Shown: piece by piece, positions 11,778 to 19,958 of the stretch
How the letters are laid out: each line of letters begins with the position of its first letter
How positions within the stretch are numbered: the stretch's first letter is position 1
DNA from: Candidatus Altimarinota bacterium
GTDB lineage: Bacteria > Patescibacteriota > Gracilibacteria > BD1-5 > UBA6164
Length of the DNA: 64,000 bases
Assembly: GCA_028698305.1 (NCBI GenBank)
Contig: JAQVDN010000002.1
Span: 177,995-241,994, forward strand
Reading direction: 5' to 3'
The notes under the pieces: model-generated
Database searches by the model: none
The model's input: only the letters and a program-made list of their open reading frames with translations
What the model was told of the DNA's origin: nothing
Made by a program: the position numbers and the translations under genes

Positions 11778-11814
11778 AATATAAGGAAAATATTTAAAAT
11801 ATAAAAACCTATTA

Positions 11815-11848
11815 CACCCTCTCACTTGGGGAGAGGGCTGGGATTAGG
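11815..11848 (-). repeat. Dispersed palindromic repeat, right half of an inverted pair
   Basis: Reads CACCCTCTCACTTGGGGAG then AGGGCTGGGATTAGG on the plus strand; its reverse complement aligns with the 11745 copy. Only 37 bp of A/T lie between the two, as if an internal gene had been lost. It lies 18 bp downstream of the recG stop. Confidence 0.86.
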
Positions 11849-11866
11849 TATTTTATTAAATATATA

Positions 11867-14416
11867 TTATTTATCTTTTTTTTCAAATAATTCTTCTATA
11901 TCTTCTCTTATTTGACTTATAAGTTCTAAATCTGTAAGACTTGCAATTTTTAAATCAGGTACTCAACTTTGCCTCACTCAATAAACTTCTCCAGGTCATC
12001 TAAGTTCTAAATCTATCTCAGCCAATTCAAAACCATTATTAGTTTTTTCCATAGCTTTAAGTCTATCTGTACTGTTTCAAGTAGTTGGGAAAAGATAACA
12101 ATATGATTGAACACTTCACCTACCAACTCTTCATCTAAATTGATGAAGTTGTGATAATCAAAATCTTTCTGCTCATTCTATACACATAATTGTAGAATTT
12201 GGAACATTTACTCAAACTTCTACTACAGAAGTACTTGATAATATTTGTATTTCATTATTTGCAAAAGCTTTCATTATTTCATCTTTTTCTTTTGGTCTCA
12301 TCTTACCATGTAAAAGTCATACCTTAAATGGATGAAAAATTGCTTGCAAGTTTTCATAAGTATTTATAGCATTTGCAAGATCTATTTTTTCAGATTCTTC
12401 AACAAGTGGAGAGATCCAAAAAACTTGTCTTCATTTTTCAAGTTCACTTCTAACAAAAAGTATTATTTGTTGTCTTTCTTCTTCGTTTTTTGCAACCTTT
12501 GTAAATATATCTTTTCTTCCTTTTGGATATTCATTTATAACACTTAAATCTTGGTCTCAATAAAGTGTCAAAGCCAAAGTTCTAGGAATTGGTGTTGCAG
12601 TCATATTGAGATTATGCGGAACAAGTCATGACTTATTTCAAAATCATTTTTCTAAAACTTCCCTTTGTTTTACTCAAAATCTATGTTGTTCATCTACAAC
12701 AACAAATCACAAATTATTAAAAACAACATCTTCTTGAACAAGAGCATGCGTTCATATCACTAAATCTATATTTCAAGATTTTATATCTGCCTTAACAGCT
12801 GCTTTTTGTTTTGGAGTCAAACTTCAAACAAGTAAATGTGAACTTATACCAAACTTCATAAGAAAATCTTGCATACCTTCAAAATGTTGACGAGCAAGTA
12901 TTTCAGTTGGAGCCATAATAGCGACTTGGATACGATTTCAAATATTACTAACATACTCTGTTTTTTGCCCTCACCTAACCTTTCCCAAAGGGAGAGGAAT
13001 AAAAGGAATTATTTTATTAAATATTTTATCTATATTGTTATATACATCTTCACTATTAAACCTTAGTATATTTACTCAATATGTTTTGATTACTTCATCT
13101 CTAATCGCATCATAATCCTTTTGATTTTCATGTATTTTTCAATCAAGCTCTATAACTAACTTTATTTCGTCACAATAAAAATCTGCAACATATCTTCAAA
13201 AAGGATGTTGTCTTCTAAATTTTAAATCATTAAATTTTCTATTTCTCAAAAGTTCCCATAAAATTCACTCGGATTCAGTTTGATTTTTTCTCAATTCTTT
13301 TGATAATTCAACTATATATCTAGGATTATACTCTTTTTGTGAATACATTATTATCCCCTCTCCCTTTGGGAGAGGGTTAGGGTGAGGGCTTTCTTGATGG
13401 TTAAGGTGAGGGCTTTCTTGATTATAATGTTGGCTTTCTTTATTGTAGTTAAAGCTTTCTTGATTCAAGATAGGGGGATTTTTTCTACTCTCTATAATAG
13501 CATGAAGTGCAGCAACAAAAGCAACTGCGGTTTTTCAAGTTCATACATCTCACTCTAAAAGTCTTTGCATACAGTGAGGTTTTTCCATATCTTTTAGAAT
13601 TTGGAACAAAACAATTTTTTGATGATTTGTAAAATCAAATGGAAAAAATGATAAAAGTTCTTTTACTAATTCTGGATTCATTTTTATAGATAAACTTCTT
13701 CCTTCACTTTCTTTAAAAGCTTGCATTTTCGAACCAATTGATTTGTAATTTATATCAAATAATTCTCCATAAGCTAATCTGTATTTAGCTTGTTCTATAT
13801 CAAGTTTATTTTTTGGGAAATGTACTCTAAGTACAGCATCTCTTTTACTAATAAAATTGTATTTTTTAATTATATCTTCTGGTAAATCCTCTGGAATTTC
13901 TTTTATAAATGATTTTAAAACTTCTATTTTTCACTCTATCCATTTACTTGGGATATAATTTAATTCTGGATATATTGGTACTATTTCTCATGCCAATTTA
14001 TCTAAATCTGTTTCAACTTCTGGGTTTTGAAATGTTACTTTTCAAAAAGCATATTTTACACTTCAAGAAACTATAACTTTTTTTTGTTCATATCACTTTA
14101 AACTTGTAGCAAGATATTTTCTATTGAACCAAACAGCTTCACTTAAAAATCCATTTTTATCTTCTAAAATAGCTTTTGTAAGCAATTTATTATTAGCAGT
14201 TTTTGTAGATGTTATAGTTAATAATTTAACTATTATTGTATTTTTTTCTTTTATGTTTATAAGTGAAAAACTATCCAAAACATTGGTCCTATCTTCATAA
14301 TCTCTTGGAAAATGATTTAATAAATCACCAACAGTTAAAATTCATGCTTTTTCCAAAGCACTTATATAATTGTCAGTTGTTCTAAGAATAGATTTAGTAA
14401 GTTTTTCTCAAAGCAT
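11867..14416 (-). CDS. recG: ATP-dependent DNA helicase RecG with nested DUF559 endonuclease
   Basis: An 849-residue protein; RecG is normally about 690. An N-terminal wedge/OB region is followed by the Walker A motif GDVGTGKT (near residue 290, all three Gly as TGA), [15 protein letters not shown] (motif Ia), DEQHRFG (motif II), MTATPIPRT (III), [20 protein letters not shown] and QFRGRVGR (VI). RecG remodels stalled forks and Holliday junctions. Between Walker A and motif Ia, residues about 307-489 are foreign: low-complexity NQES repeats, then a complete DUF559 domain, then a second palindromic-repeat peptide. The frame is open throughout. Without the insert the host length is normal. Both RecG halves keep every motif, so the helicase may still work. 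Confidence 0.93.
12967..13000 (+). repeat. Palindromic repeat, distal border of the DUF559 insertion
   Basis: Reads GCCCTCACCTAACCTTTCCC then AAAGGGAGAGGAAT. It is an inverted copy of 13354-13389 and encodes part of [10 protein letters not shown] in the RecG frame. Confidence 0.88.
13354..13389 (-). repeat. Palindromic repeat, proximal border of the DUF559 insertion
   Basis: Reads TCCCCTCTCCCTTTGGGAG then AGGGTTAGGGTGAGGG, itself a near palindrome (CCCTCTCCC / GGGAGAGGG). Immediately to its right a degenerate repeat of about 21-24 bp (GGCTTTCTTGAT core, 13387-13470) encodes the NQES-rich stretch. Confidence 0.88.
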
Positions 14417-14485
14417 TTTTTTATATTTTGATATATATATACCAATTATATATAAATTTATTTTTTTGTAAAATGATGTTTTTTC

Positions 14486-14513
14486 TTGACATTATATTTT
14501 TTATTTATATAAT
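14486..14513 (+). promoter_or_regulatory. Consensus sigma-70-type promoter
   Basis: TTGACA (14486-14491), a 16-bp A/T spacer and TATAAT (14508-14513): both hexamers match the consensus exactly. The predicted transcript would start near 14520, about 20 bases before the small ORF at 14543. Confidence 0.8.
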
Positions 14514-14542
14514 ATAAAATATTATTTTTTAATATAATTATT

Positions 14543-14716
14543 ATGAATCTTTGAACTTGAATTTGAGAAGAGGATGATGATAGAACAATAAATTGACAAA
14601 TACATACTGAAGAAGGAGATGAATGAGTATTAAATAACAATGATGATAGAACACTAACTCATCAAATAAATACTGAAGCAAAATGAATTAAAGAAAATGT
14701 AATATCATTAATTTAA
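14543..14716 (+). CDS. 57-residue acidic ORF with internal duplication
   Basis: Read with UGA=Gly this is MNLGTGIGEEDDDRT... to ...NVISLI. No family is recognised. The protein contains two related halves: DDDRTINGQIHTEEGDEGV and NDDRTLTHQINTEAKGI, which looks like a tandem duplication of about 20 residues. It is acidic, has no membrane helix and no cysteines. A perfect consensus promoter precedes it and a hairpin terminator starts six bases after the stop, so it forms its own strong transcription unit between recG and rsmG. It could also be a structured RNA whose ORF is incidental; the duplication favours protein. Confidence 0.6.
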
Positions 14717-14721
14717 AAAAT

Positions 14722-14743
14722 AAAAACACAAAATTGTGTTTTT
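14722..14743 (+). terminator. Intrinsic terminator of the 57-residue ORF
   Basis: Stem AAAAACACAA / TTGTGTTTTT with a 2-nt loop, followed by a T-rich tail (ATTTTTT). Confidence 0.85.
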
Positions 14744-14807
14744 ATTTTTTCCTTGATTTTTACTTATATTAAGTAAAATAAGGCAAGTTAAAATTAAATA
14801 TATAAAA

Positions 14808-15494
14808 ATGCAAGACCTATTTAATAAATATAAAATAGAATTAGAAGAAACCGAAAAGCAAAAATTTGAAAAATTTTTAGAATTATTCAAAGAAAAAAAT
14901 AGCCAGATAAATCTAAGTGCAATTAGAGACGATAATTGAATTATAGAAAAACATTTTATAGATTCTATTATGTTAAATGTCTTTATTGAGTTAGAATGAA
15001 AAGTAGCAGATATGTGAACCGGTTGAGGTTTTCCATTAATTCCACTTGCTATAACAAATCCAAATGTAGTTTTTACTTGAATAGATAGTGTATGAAAAAA
15101 ATTAAAAGCAATTGATGAATTTTGCGAAAAATTAGAAATTAAAAATGTATCTACTCTAAATGGTAGAGCTGAAAAAATAGGTCATGATTTAAATTATAGA
15201 GAAAGTTTTGATTTTGTGACTAGTAGAGCAACAGCTTTTTTTCCTACACTTTTAGAATATGTAATTCCACTATTAAAAGTTGGATGAATATTTTGTGCTT
15301 ACAAACTTGATGACAAAGAAGAACTTAAATCAGCTAAAAAAGCATTAAGTAGACTTAGTGCAAAGATATTAAAAGTTAAAAATTATCGCATTTACTGACA
15401 AGATAGAACAATCGTTTTGATTGAAAAATTAGAAAAAACAAATCCAAAATATCCTAGAAAGGATGGGATTCCACTTGCTAACCCTATAAAATAA
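14808..15494 (+). CDS. rsmG: 16S rRNA (guanine-527-N7) methyltransferase
   Basis: A 228-residue protein of normal length. Markers are KHFIDSIMLN, the SAM-binding loop VADMGTGGGFPLIPLAI (most glycines as TGA), GIDSVGKKLKAIDEFCE and VTSRATAFFPTLLEYVIPLL, with a C-terminal KNYRIYGQDRTIVLIEK. This is the RsmG/GidB signature; it methylates G527 in the decoding region of 16S rRNA. A weak promoter (TTGATT, 15-bp spacer, TAAAAT, ending near 14780) precedes it. The stop codon is separated by only one base from the next start, indicating co-transcription with tsaC. Confidence 0.95.
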
Positions 15495-15495
15495 T

Positions 15496-16059
15496 ATGAT
15501 ATATATATTACCTACAAATACTTGTTTTTGAATAGCTTGTTCAATTGATGATACAAAAAGCTATGATAGGATTTATAAAATAAAAAAAAGAAGTTTAGAT
15601 AATCCTCTCGCTATATTGGTACCAGATTTTAAATGGCTAGAAAATAATACTACATTAACTCATGAACAAGTAGAATTTTTAAAAAATTATGAAAAACCAT
15701 TTACTATAATAACAGATAGTCCTCATGTAAAAGTATGGATGAATTATGTAAATGATGAAAATTGAGAACAATTTTTAAATAGATGAATATATGAAAAATT
15801 TGCTTTCAGAGTAGCTCATAACAAAACTCAAGAGAGATTATTAAAAGAAAATTGACCTATGTTTTTGACTAGTGCAAATATATCAAGTGAAACTGAAATA
15901 TATACTTCTAGAGAAATAAAAAAAATTTTTTGAGAATATATAGAAAAATGAACTATAAAATTTGTTTGAGAAAATACTTGAGTTCTTGAAAAAGTCAAAC
16001 CAAGTGAGATATTTGAATTTGTTTGAGAAACTCTTGAACAAAGATTTATAAGAAGATAA
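15496..16059 (+). CDS. tsaC: Threonylcarbamoyl-AMP synthase (YrdC/Sua5 family)
   Basis: A 187-residue protein. YILPTNTCFGIACSIDD is the opening substrate-binding motif (usually YPTDTVYGLGC), followed by IYKIKKRSLDNPLAILV (KxR...NP) and the diagnostic LTSANISSE near residue 128. It makes the threonylcarbamoyl adenylate used for t6A37 of ANN-decoding tRNAs. Length matches single-domain TsaC. It lies one base downstream of rsmG. The next element downstream is a palindromic repeat that could act as its terminator. Confidence 0.92.
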
Positions 16060-16068
16060 TAAATATAA

Positions 16069-16104
16069 CTCACCCCTAACCCCTCTCCTTACAGGAGAGG
16101 GGAA
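16069..16104. repeat. Dispersed palindromic repeat, intergenic copy
   Basis: CTCACCCCTAACCCCTCTCC then TTACAGGAGAGGGGAA. It has a 10-bp stem CCCCTCTCCT / AGGAGAGGGG and is followed by T's on the plus strand, so it may also end tsaC transcription. It matches the consensus of the copies at 11745 and 12967. Confidence 0.87.
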
Positions 16105-16124
16105 TTTTTAAATCTAAAATAATT

Positions 16125-16415
16125 TTATACTCCCAAAACTATATTTAAAGCATTTCTATAACCCATATTTTCACTATTAAGAGCTTTTGATATACGAGCA
16201 ATTGTAGTAGAGCTCATACCAGTTTTTTTCTCTATTCTAGCATAAGAAATACCATCATCAAGCATCTTTGCAACCTCAAATCTACGAGAAAATTCAAGGA
16301 TTTCTTTTTCAGTAAGTAGATCAAGCATAAATTCAAAAATCCTTTCTTTACTATCCATTTTTGAAAGTGCAGTTAATACAGGATCAAATTCATAAGCAAG
16401 TTCGTTTTTTTTCAT
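16125..16415 (-). CDS. TrpR-like YerC/YecD family DNA-binding protein
   Basis: A 96-residue protein. It has LTEKEILEFSRRFEVAKMLD followed by the helix-turn-helix GISYARIEKKTGMSSTTIARI and SKALNSENMGYRNAL, the YerC/YecD (TrpR superfamily) pattern. It has no in-frame TGA at all, unlike its neighbours. It is encoded downstream of trpS on the same strand, but a strong terminator separates the two, so it probably has its own promoter in 16416-16700. Which ligand, if any, it senses is unknown; a link to tryptophan is a guess from context. Confidence 0.9.
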   Translation of the reverse strand: MKKNELAYEFDPVLTALSKMDSKERIFEFMLDLLTEKEILEFSRRFEVAKMLDDGISYARIEKKTGMSSTTIARISKALNSENMGYRNALNIVLGV

Positions 16416-16460
16416 AAGTCTAATATTTTATTTAAATAAAATAGTTTTTAAAATTTATTC

Positions 16461-16526
16461 CACAAACTCAAAAACTCGACCAATTCAACTATGTTGAATT
16501 TGGGACTCAAACAGTTTTCGTTTGTT
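16461..16526. repeat. About 66-bp composite palindrome upstream of the TrpR-like gene
   Basis: The core CCAATTCAAC TAT GTTGAATTTGG is an inverted repeat. It is flanked by outer arms CAAACTCAAAAACT (left) and, read on the other strand, CAAACGAAAACT (right). The GC content and nested palindromes resemble a dispersed repeat or an operator; only one copy is in this window. Confidence 0.6.
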
Positions 16527-16565
16527 TCATAAAATTAAAAAACTAAATAACATTTTGTTAAAAAG

Positions 16566-16617
16566 TCACTTTAGTTAATTAAAGAATATTGTCATAAATC
16601 ACTTTATCTATTTAAAG
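16566..16617. promoter_or_regulatory. Pair of 19-bp direct repeats, candidate operator
   Basis: TCACTTTAGTTAATTAAAG (16566-16584) and TCACTTTATCTATTTAAAG (16599-16617). Each carries an internal inverted CTTTA...TAAAG, and they are offset by 33 bp, about three helical turns. The site lies 150-200 bp upstream of the TrpR-like gene and would suit a dimeric repressor. The rest of the 320-bp gap (16416-16736) shows only A/T-rich sequence plus the trpS terminator. Confidence 0.45.
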
Positions 16618-16706
16618 TAAAAAGTCAAAACAATATATTTTATTATTGTTAAAAACTTATTTATTGGCTTAAAATACAGATTAAATCTATGTTAAAAACT
16701 TTTAAC

Positions 16707-16738
16707 AAAAAAGACAGTTTTTAAAAACTGTCTTTTTT
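16707..16738 (-). terminator. Intrinsic terminator of trpS
   Basis: Perfect 32-bp palindrome with arms AAAAAAGACAGTTTTT and the complement. It overlaps the last bases of trpS, so the U-tract lies in the stem's outer arm. Confidence 0.88.
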
Positions 16739-17705
16739 ATAATCAGATTATTTTCATCATTTCCTTATATTTTTTATCTGCCATTTCATTGGCTTCATTA
16801 TTTCATCTTTCTAAAGATTTTTCTATATAACTCATATCATTTTCAAAACTTGCAAATCTAATTCTTGCCTCTTTAAAATATTCTAAAATCAAATCAAGAA
16901 GTTCTAGTTTTGCATGACCATAACCATAATTCCCTGCTCTATATTTAGCTCTAATTTCTTCTTGCTTATCATCACTAGCAAAAAGCTTTATAAGTGCAAA
17001 TACATTACAATTATCTGGATTTTTTGGTTCTTCCAAAGTTTCACTTCAAGTAACAATAGACATAACTTTTTTCTTTAGAGTTTTTTCATCATCAAATATA
17101 CCTATAAAATTATCATATCTCTTACTCATCTTTTGTCAGTCAGTTCCTGGAATTGTAGCAAGTTCTTTTTCTACATGAGCAACTGGAAGTTTAAATAAAT
17201 CTATATTATAGGTTCTATTAAAATTTTCTGCTATATCACGAGCAAACTCTAAATGTTGAATTTGATCTTTTCAGACAGGAACTATATCTGTATCATAAGT
17301 TAATATATCAGCTGCCATCAATATAGGATAATTAAAAACAGCCATATTTATATCACTATTTTTGTTTTGTGAATCTTTAAAACTATGAGCTCTAAGCATT
17401 AAACTATATGGTGTAACACTAGATAAAATCCATGTTATATCATTGATATGTTTTATTTTTGATTGTTCATAAACAATTATTTCACTATCAGATGGCAAAA
17501 GTGAAAAATATTCTTTTAACATCCTAAGTTTATTTCTCTCCATTATTTCTTTGTCATGAACAGAAGTTAGACTATGATAATCTGCTATAAAAATATAAGC
17601 TTTTTTTCATCTTGCTAAATCTAAAAATGGCTTAAATGCTCAGAAATAATTTCAAATATGCATACCATTTCAAGTTGGCTTAATTCATGTTAATATTTTT
17701 TTCAT
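16737..17705 (-). CDS. trpS: Tryptophanyl-tRNA synthetase
   Basis: A 322-residue class I synthetase of normal length. GIKPTGNGMHIGNYFGA is the HIGH-region motif, DILTYDTDIVPVGKDQIQH forms the substrate pocket, and KMSKR is the second ATP motif (near residue 190). It charges tRNA-Trp in the cytosol. In this code, tryptophan is carried only by UGG. It follows a toxin-antitoxin pair by five bases on the same strand. There is no T-box or leader visible immediately upstream. Confidence 0.96.
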
Positions 17706-17710
17706 ATTTT

Positions 17711-17974
17711 TTATTTATAAATTGATCATCTAGAATCTGCTCAATAAATTGAAATTGTTATAATTTCATTATCAACTTTATATAAAAATCTATATTTTCA
17801 TATCCTAAGTCTATATTTATTTTTTTCTCAGATTAAACTTTTTATATCCAATTTCTTAGAGTATGGATCAACTCTCAAAATTTCTAATCTTTCCTTAAAA
17901 CTAATAATAATATTTTCTCAAATATGTTTTTCTAAAAAATTAGCAACTTTTTTTTCTATTATTATTTTATACAT
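17711..17974 (-). CDS. RelE/ParE-type toxin
   Basis: An 87-residue protein. It starts MYKIIIEKKVANFLEKH and ends KNKYRLRIGKYRFLYKVDNE with ITISIYGADSRGSIYK, the beta-sheet core and terminal D-R/Y pattern of the RelE/ParE superfamily (RNases or gyrase inhibitors). The cognate antitoxin lies immediately upstream, with a 1-bp gap. Normal length. The target (ribosome-bound mRNA or gyrase) cannot be decided from sequence. Confidence 0.88.
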
Positions 17975-17975
17975 T

Positions 17976-18275
17976 TTATTTTTTAAAATTATTCAAAAAA
18001 TCAAAAGCATCTACAAATTCTAATTTTCACTCTTTTTCAGATAATTCATATTCTCTAGTTGCTTTAAATTCCCAAGGATCTGGAAAAACATATTCAACTC
18101 AATTTTCATCAAAATGAATTTTATTTACATATTCAAACCATTCAACATCAACCAAAACTGCTTTTGGTTTATTGTGTACAAATATATATTTTGCACTAGT
18201 TTCAGGTAAACTATTTATTATTTTTGTAGCATTGTTTCTTAGTTCACTTATAGCTATGACTTTATCTGATATCAT
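17976..18275 (-). CDS. Phd/YefM-type antitoxin
   Basis: A 99-residue protein. MISDKVIAISELRNNATKII, then FVHNKPKAVLVDVEWFEY, is the Phd/YefM fold, which binds operator DNA through its N-terminus. The Glu/Lys-rich C-terminal half should wrap the toxin. The gene is one base upstream of the RelE/ParE gene. A palindrome-poor A/T leader of 52 bp separates it from the flavoprotein gene, where an autoregulated promoter is expected. Confidence 0.88.
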
Positions 18276-18327
18276 AATATTATATTTAATAATAAAATTA
18301 ATATTAAAATTATATATAAATACATGC

Positions 18328-19455
18328 CTATTGCAAGTTTTTATTTATATTCTCACTTGCAACATAAGCACTACTCCAAGCCCACTGCAAGTTAAATCAA
18401 CCTGTCTTTCAAGTTACATCAACCACTTCTCAAATAAAATAAAGTCAGTTATATTTCTTTGATTGCATATGATTATCAAGTTCATCAGTATCAATTCAAC
18501 CTCATGTTGCTTTTGCTTCTTTCCAACTTCTCCAATTTTGTAATTCTAAATTTATCTCTAAATTATCTTCTTTTAATTCAAAAAACTTAACTAATCTTTT
18601 TGGTGTTTTTTCTAAATCAAAAGTCAGATTTAAACTCAAATTATCAAGTATATATTTTTCAAAATATCCCTCATCTAATTTCAGACTATTTAAATATTCT
18701 CAAATAGCATTTGATAAATTGTGAACTATTGGTCAACTAATTCAAAAATGAGTAAAAAGCATAGGTCAAGATTCACTATAAATTGGTTTTGAATTATTTT
18801 TATCAACTAAAACCATATTTAAATCAGTACTTACTCATGAAACCTCACTCATATCTTTTTTTGTACTCATTCAGCAAAGTGTTCTATATGGAAGAACTAA
18901 TTTCAATCATAGCTTTTGTGCTATATTATACCCTTCTCAAGTTGTTCAAATATGAGAAAAACTTTTTCAACCACTTGAAATAATTACATTTTTAGCAAAA
19001 TACTTTTCTCCTGATTCTATAATTATCTCATAATTTCAATTTTCTAATTTTATTATATCTTTTACATCTTGTTTTAGCTTTAATTCACATTTGTTTTTCT
19101 TGATATTTTCAAGTAAACAGCTTAAAAGTTCTTTACTATCTCCACTTTCAAGTATTAATCTATGTCTATCTTCTTCTACTATATTTATACCTTGCTCACT
19201 AAAAAAACTCATTATATCCCATTGATTATAACGAGCAAAAATACTTAACAAAAATTTTTTATTTTGTGTAAAATAATCTCTTGTTGGTTCTATGTCCATA
19301 TTTGATACATTTGCTCTTTCTCAACCAGATAAAAGCACTTTCATACCTGGTTTTTCTGTTTTTTCTAAAATTAATTTCTTATATTTTTTATCTAAACAAA
19401 TTCCAGAAAAAAGTCCTGCAGCTCCAGCTCAAACAATTACAACATCGTAAATCAT
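18328..19455 (-). CDS. HI0933/YhiN-family FAD-dependent oxidoreductase
   Basis: A 375-residue flavoprotein. MIYDVVIVGAGAAGLFSGI is the FAD Rossmann loop, followed by LILEKTEKPGMKVLLSGG. The family-specific segments are RANVSN, KNVIISSGGKSFSHIGTTGE, FTHFGISGP and the C-terminal FIGEVVDVTGKTGGFNLQWA. Ends in TAG. The physiological substrate of HI0933-like proteins is not established. Placed upstream of the toxin-antitoxin pair on the same strand with its own hairpin upstream. Confidence 0.93.
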
Positions 19456-19468
19456 ATTTTTATATTTA

Positions 19469-19505
19469 AAAAAGTTAGCTTTATTATATGTAAAGCTAAC
19501 TTTTT
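19469..19505 (-). terminator. Intrinsic terminator between the 80-residue ORF and the flavoprotein gene
   Basis: A 15-bp stem (AAAAAGTTAGCTTTA and its complement) with a 7-nt loop and A/T tracts outside. It suits termination of the minus-strand 19528-19770 gene. Confidence 0.83.
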
Positions 19506-19527
19506 AGGAAATTATTTTTAAAAACTT

Positions 19528-19770
19528 TTAAACAAACTCATCTGGAATAGTACCAGAATCCATAAGTTTCAATGTTTTTAAATCTATTCATGCTTTTAGT
19601 GCAGATTCTTCATCATAAAGAGTACCATTTCCATCAAAATATATTTGATTTCACGAAGTTAAAATTCTAGTTGTATCTATTACATTTTCATCTTTAAGTG
19701 GATAACGATCACCTGATAATCATTTTTTTATTGTATCATCTCATTCAAATGATTCTGATATTTGTACCAT
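19528..19770 (-). CDS. Small hypothetical protein (80 residues)
   Basis: Acidic, soluble; no signal peptide or membrane helix. It reads MVQISESFEGDDTIKKGLSG to ...MDSGTIPDEFV. Segments NQIYFDGNGTLYDEE and ALKAGIDLKTL suggest a compact fold, but no family is recognised. It is flanked by a terminator downstream and a 188-bp A/T-rich gap upstream that contains one palindromic repeat, so it looks monocistronic. Confidence 0.6.
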
Positions 19771-19878
19771 AAAATATAATTTAATAATTAAATAATTGTA
19801 AATATATAATATATTAAATTATATTTATTGTCAAAAAATAAATATAAATATAAAATTATTTTTTAAACAAATAATTAT

Positions 19879-19903
19879 GTCATCCTAAACTTGATTCAGG
19901 ATC
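19879..19903. repeat. Short palindromic intergenic repeat
   Basis: GTCATCCTAAACTTGATTCAGG then ATC; inner arms ATCCTAAA / TTCAGGAT with one mismatch. The sequence has the look of the widespread 'GTCATCCTGAACTTG' intergenic palindromes seen in many bacterial genomes. The rest of 19771-19958 is plain A/T. Confidence 0.55.
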
Positions 19904-19958
19904 ATAATAAAAATATAATGAATAAATTTTGTTTCTAACAAAAAAAATCATATTTTTT

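Larger units (their letters stand above)
12945..13500 (-). mobile_element. In-frame DUF559 endonuclease element inside recG
   Basis: Boundaries are approximate, set by where RecG homology stops and resumes. The element encodes a DUF559 (Vsr/restriction-endonuclease-like) domain of about 110 residues starting at the ATG at 13348. Key features are [46 protein letters not shown] and YGVNILRF; the Asp in VADFYC and Glu-Leu-Asp in VIELDG are the expected metal ligands. It is bordered by inverted copies of the palindromic repeat (12967-13000, 13354-13389), translated as [11 protein letters not shown] and [10 protein letters not shown]. The layout suggests a selfish or domesticated element that keeps its host open reading frame intact. 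Confidence 0.85.

Noticed and set aside
12945..13500. An intein in RecG
   Set aside because: No Cys/Ser at the upstream junction, no TxxH or HN-C/S/T motifs at the end; the domain is DUF559, bordered by palindromic repeats.
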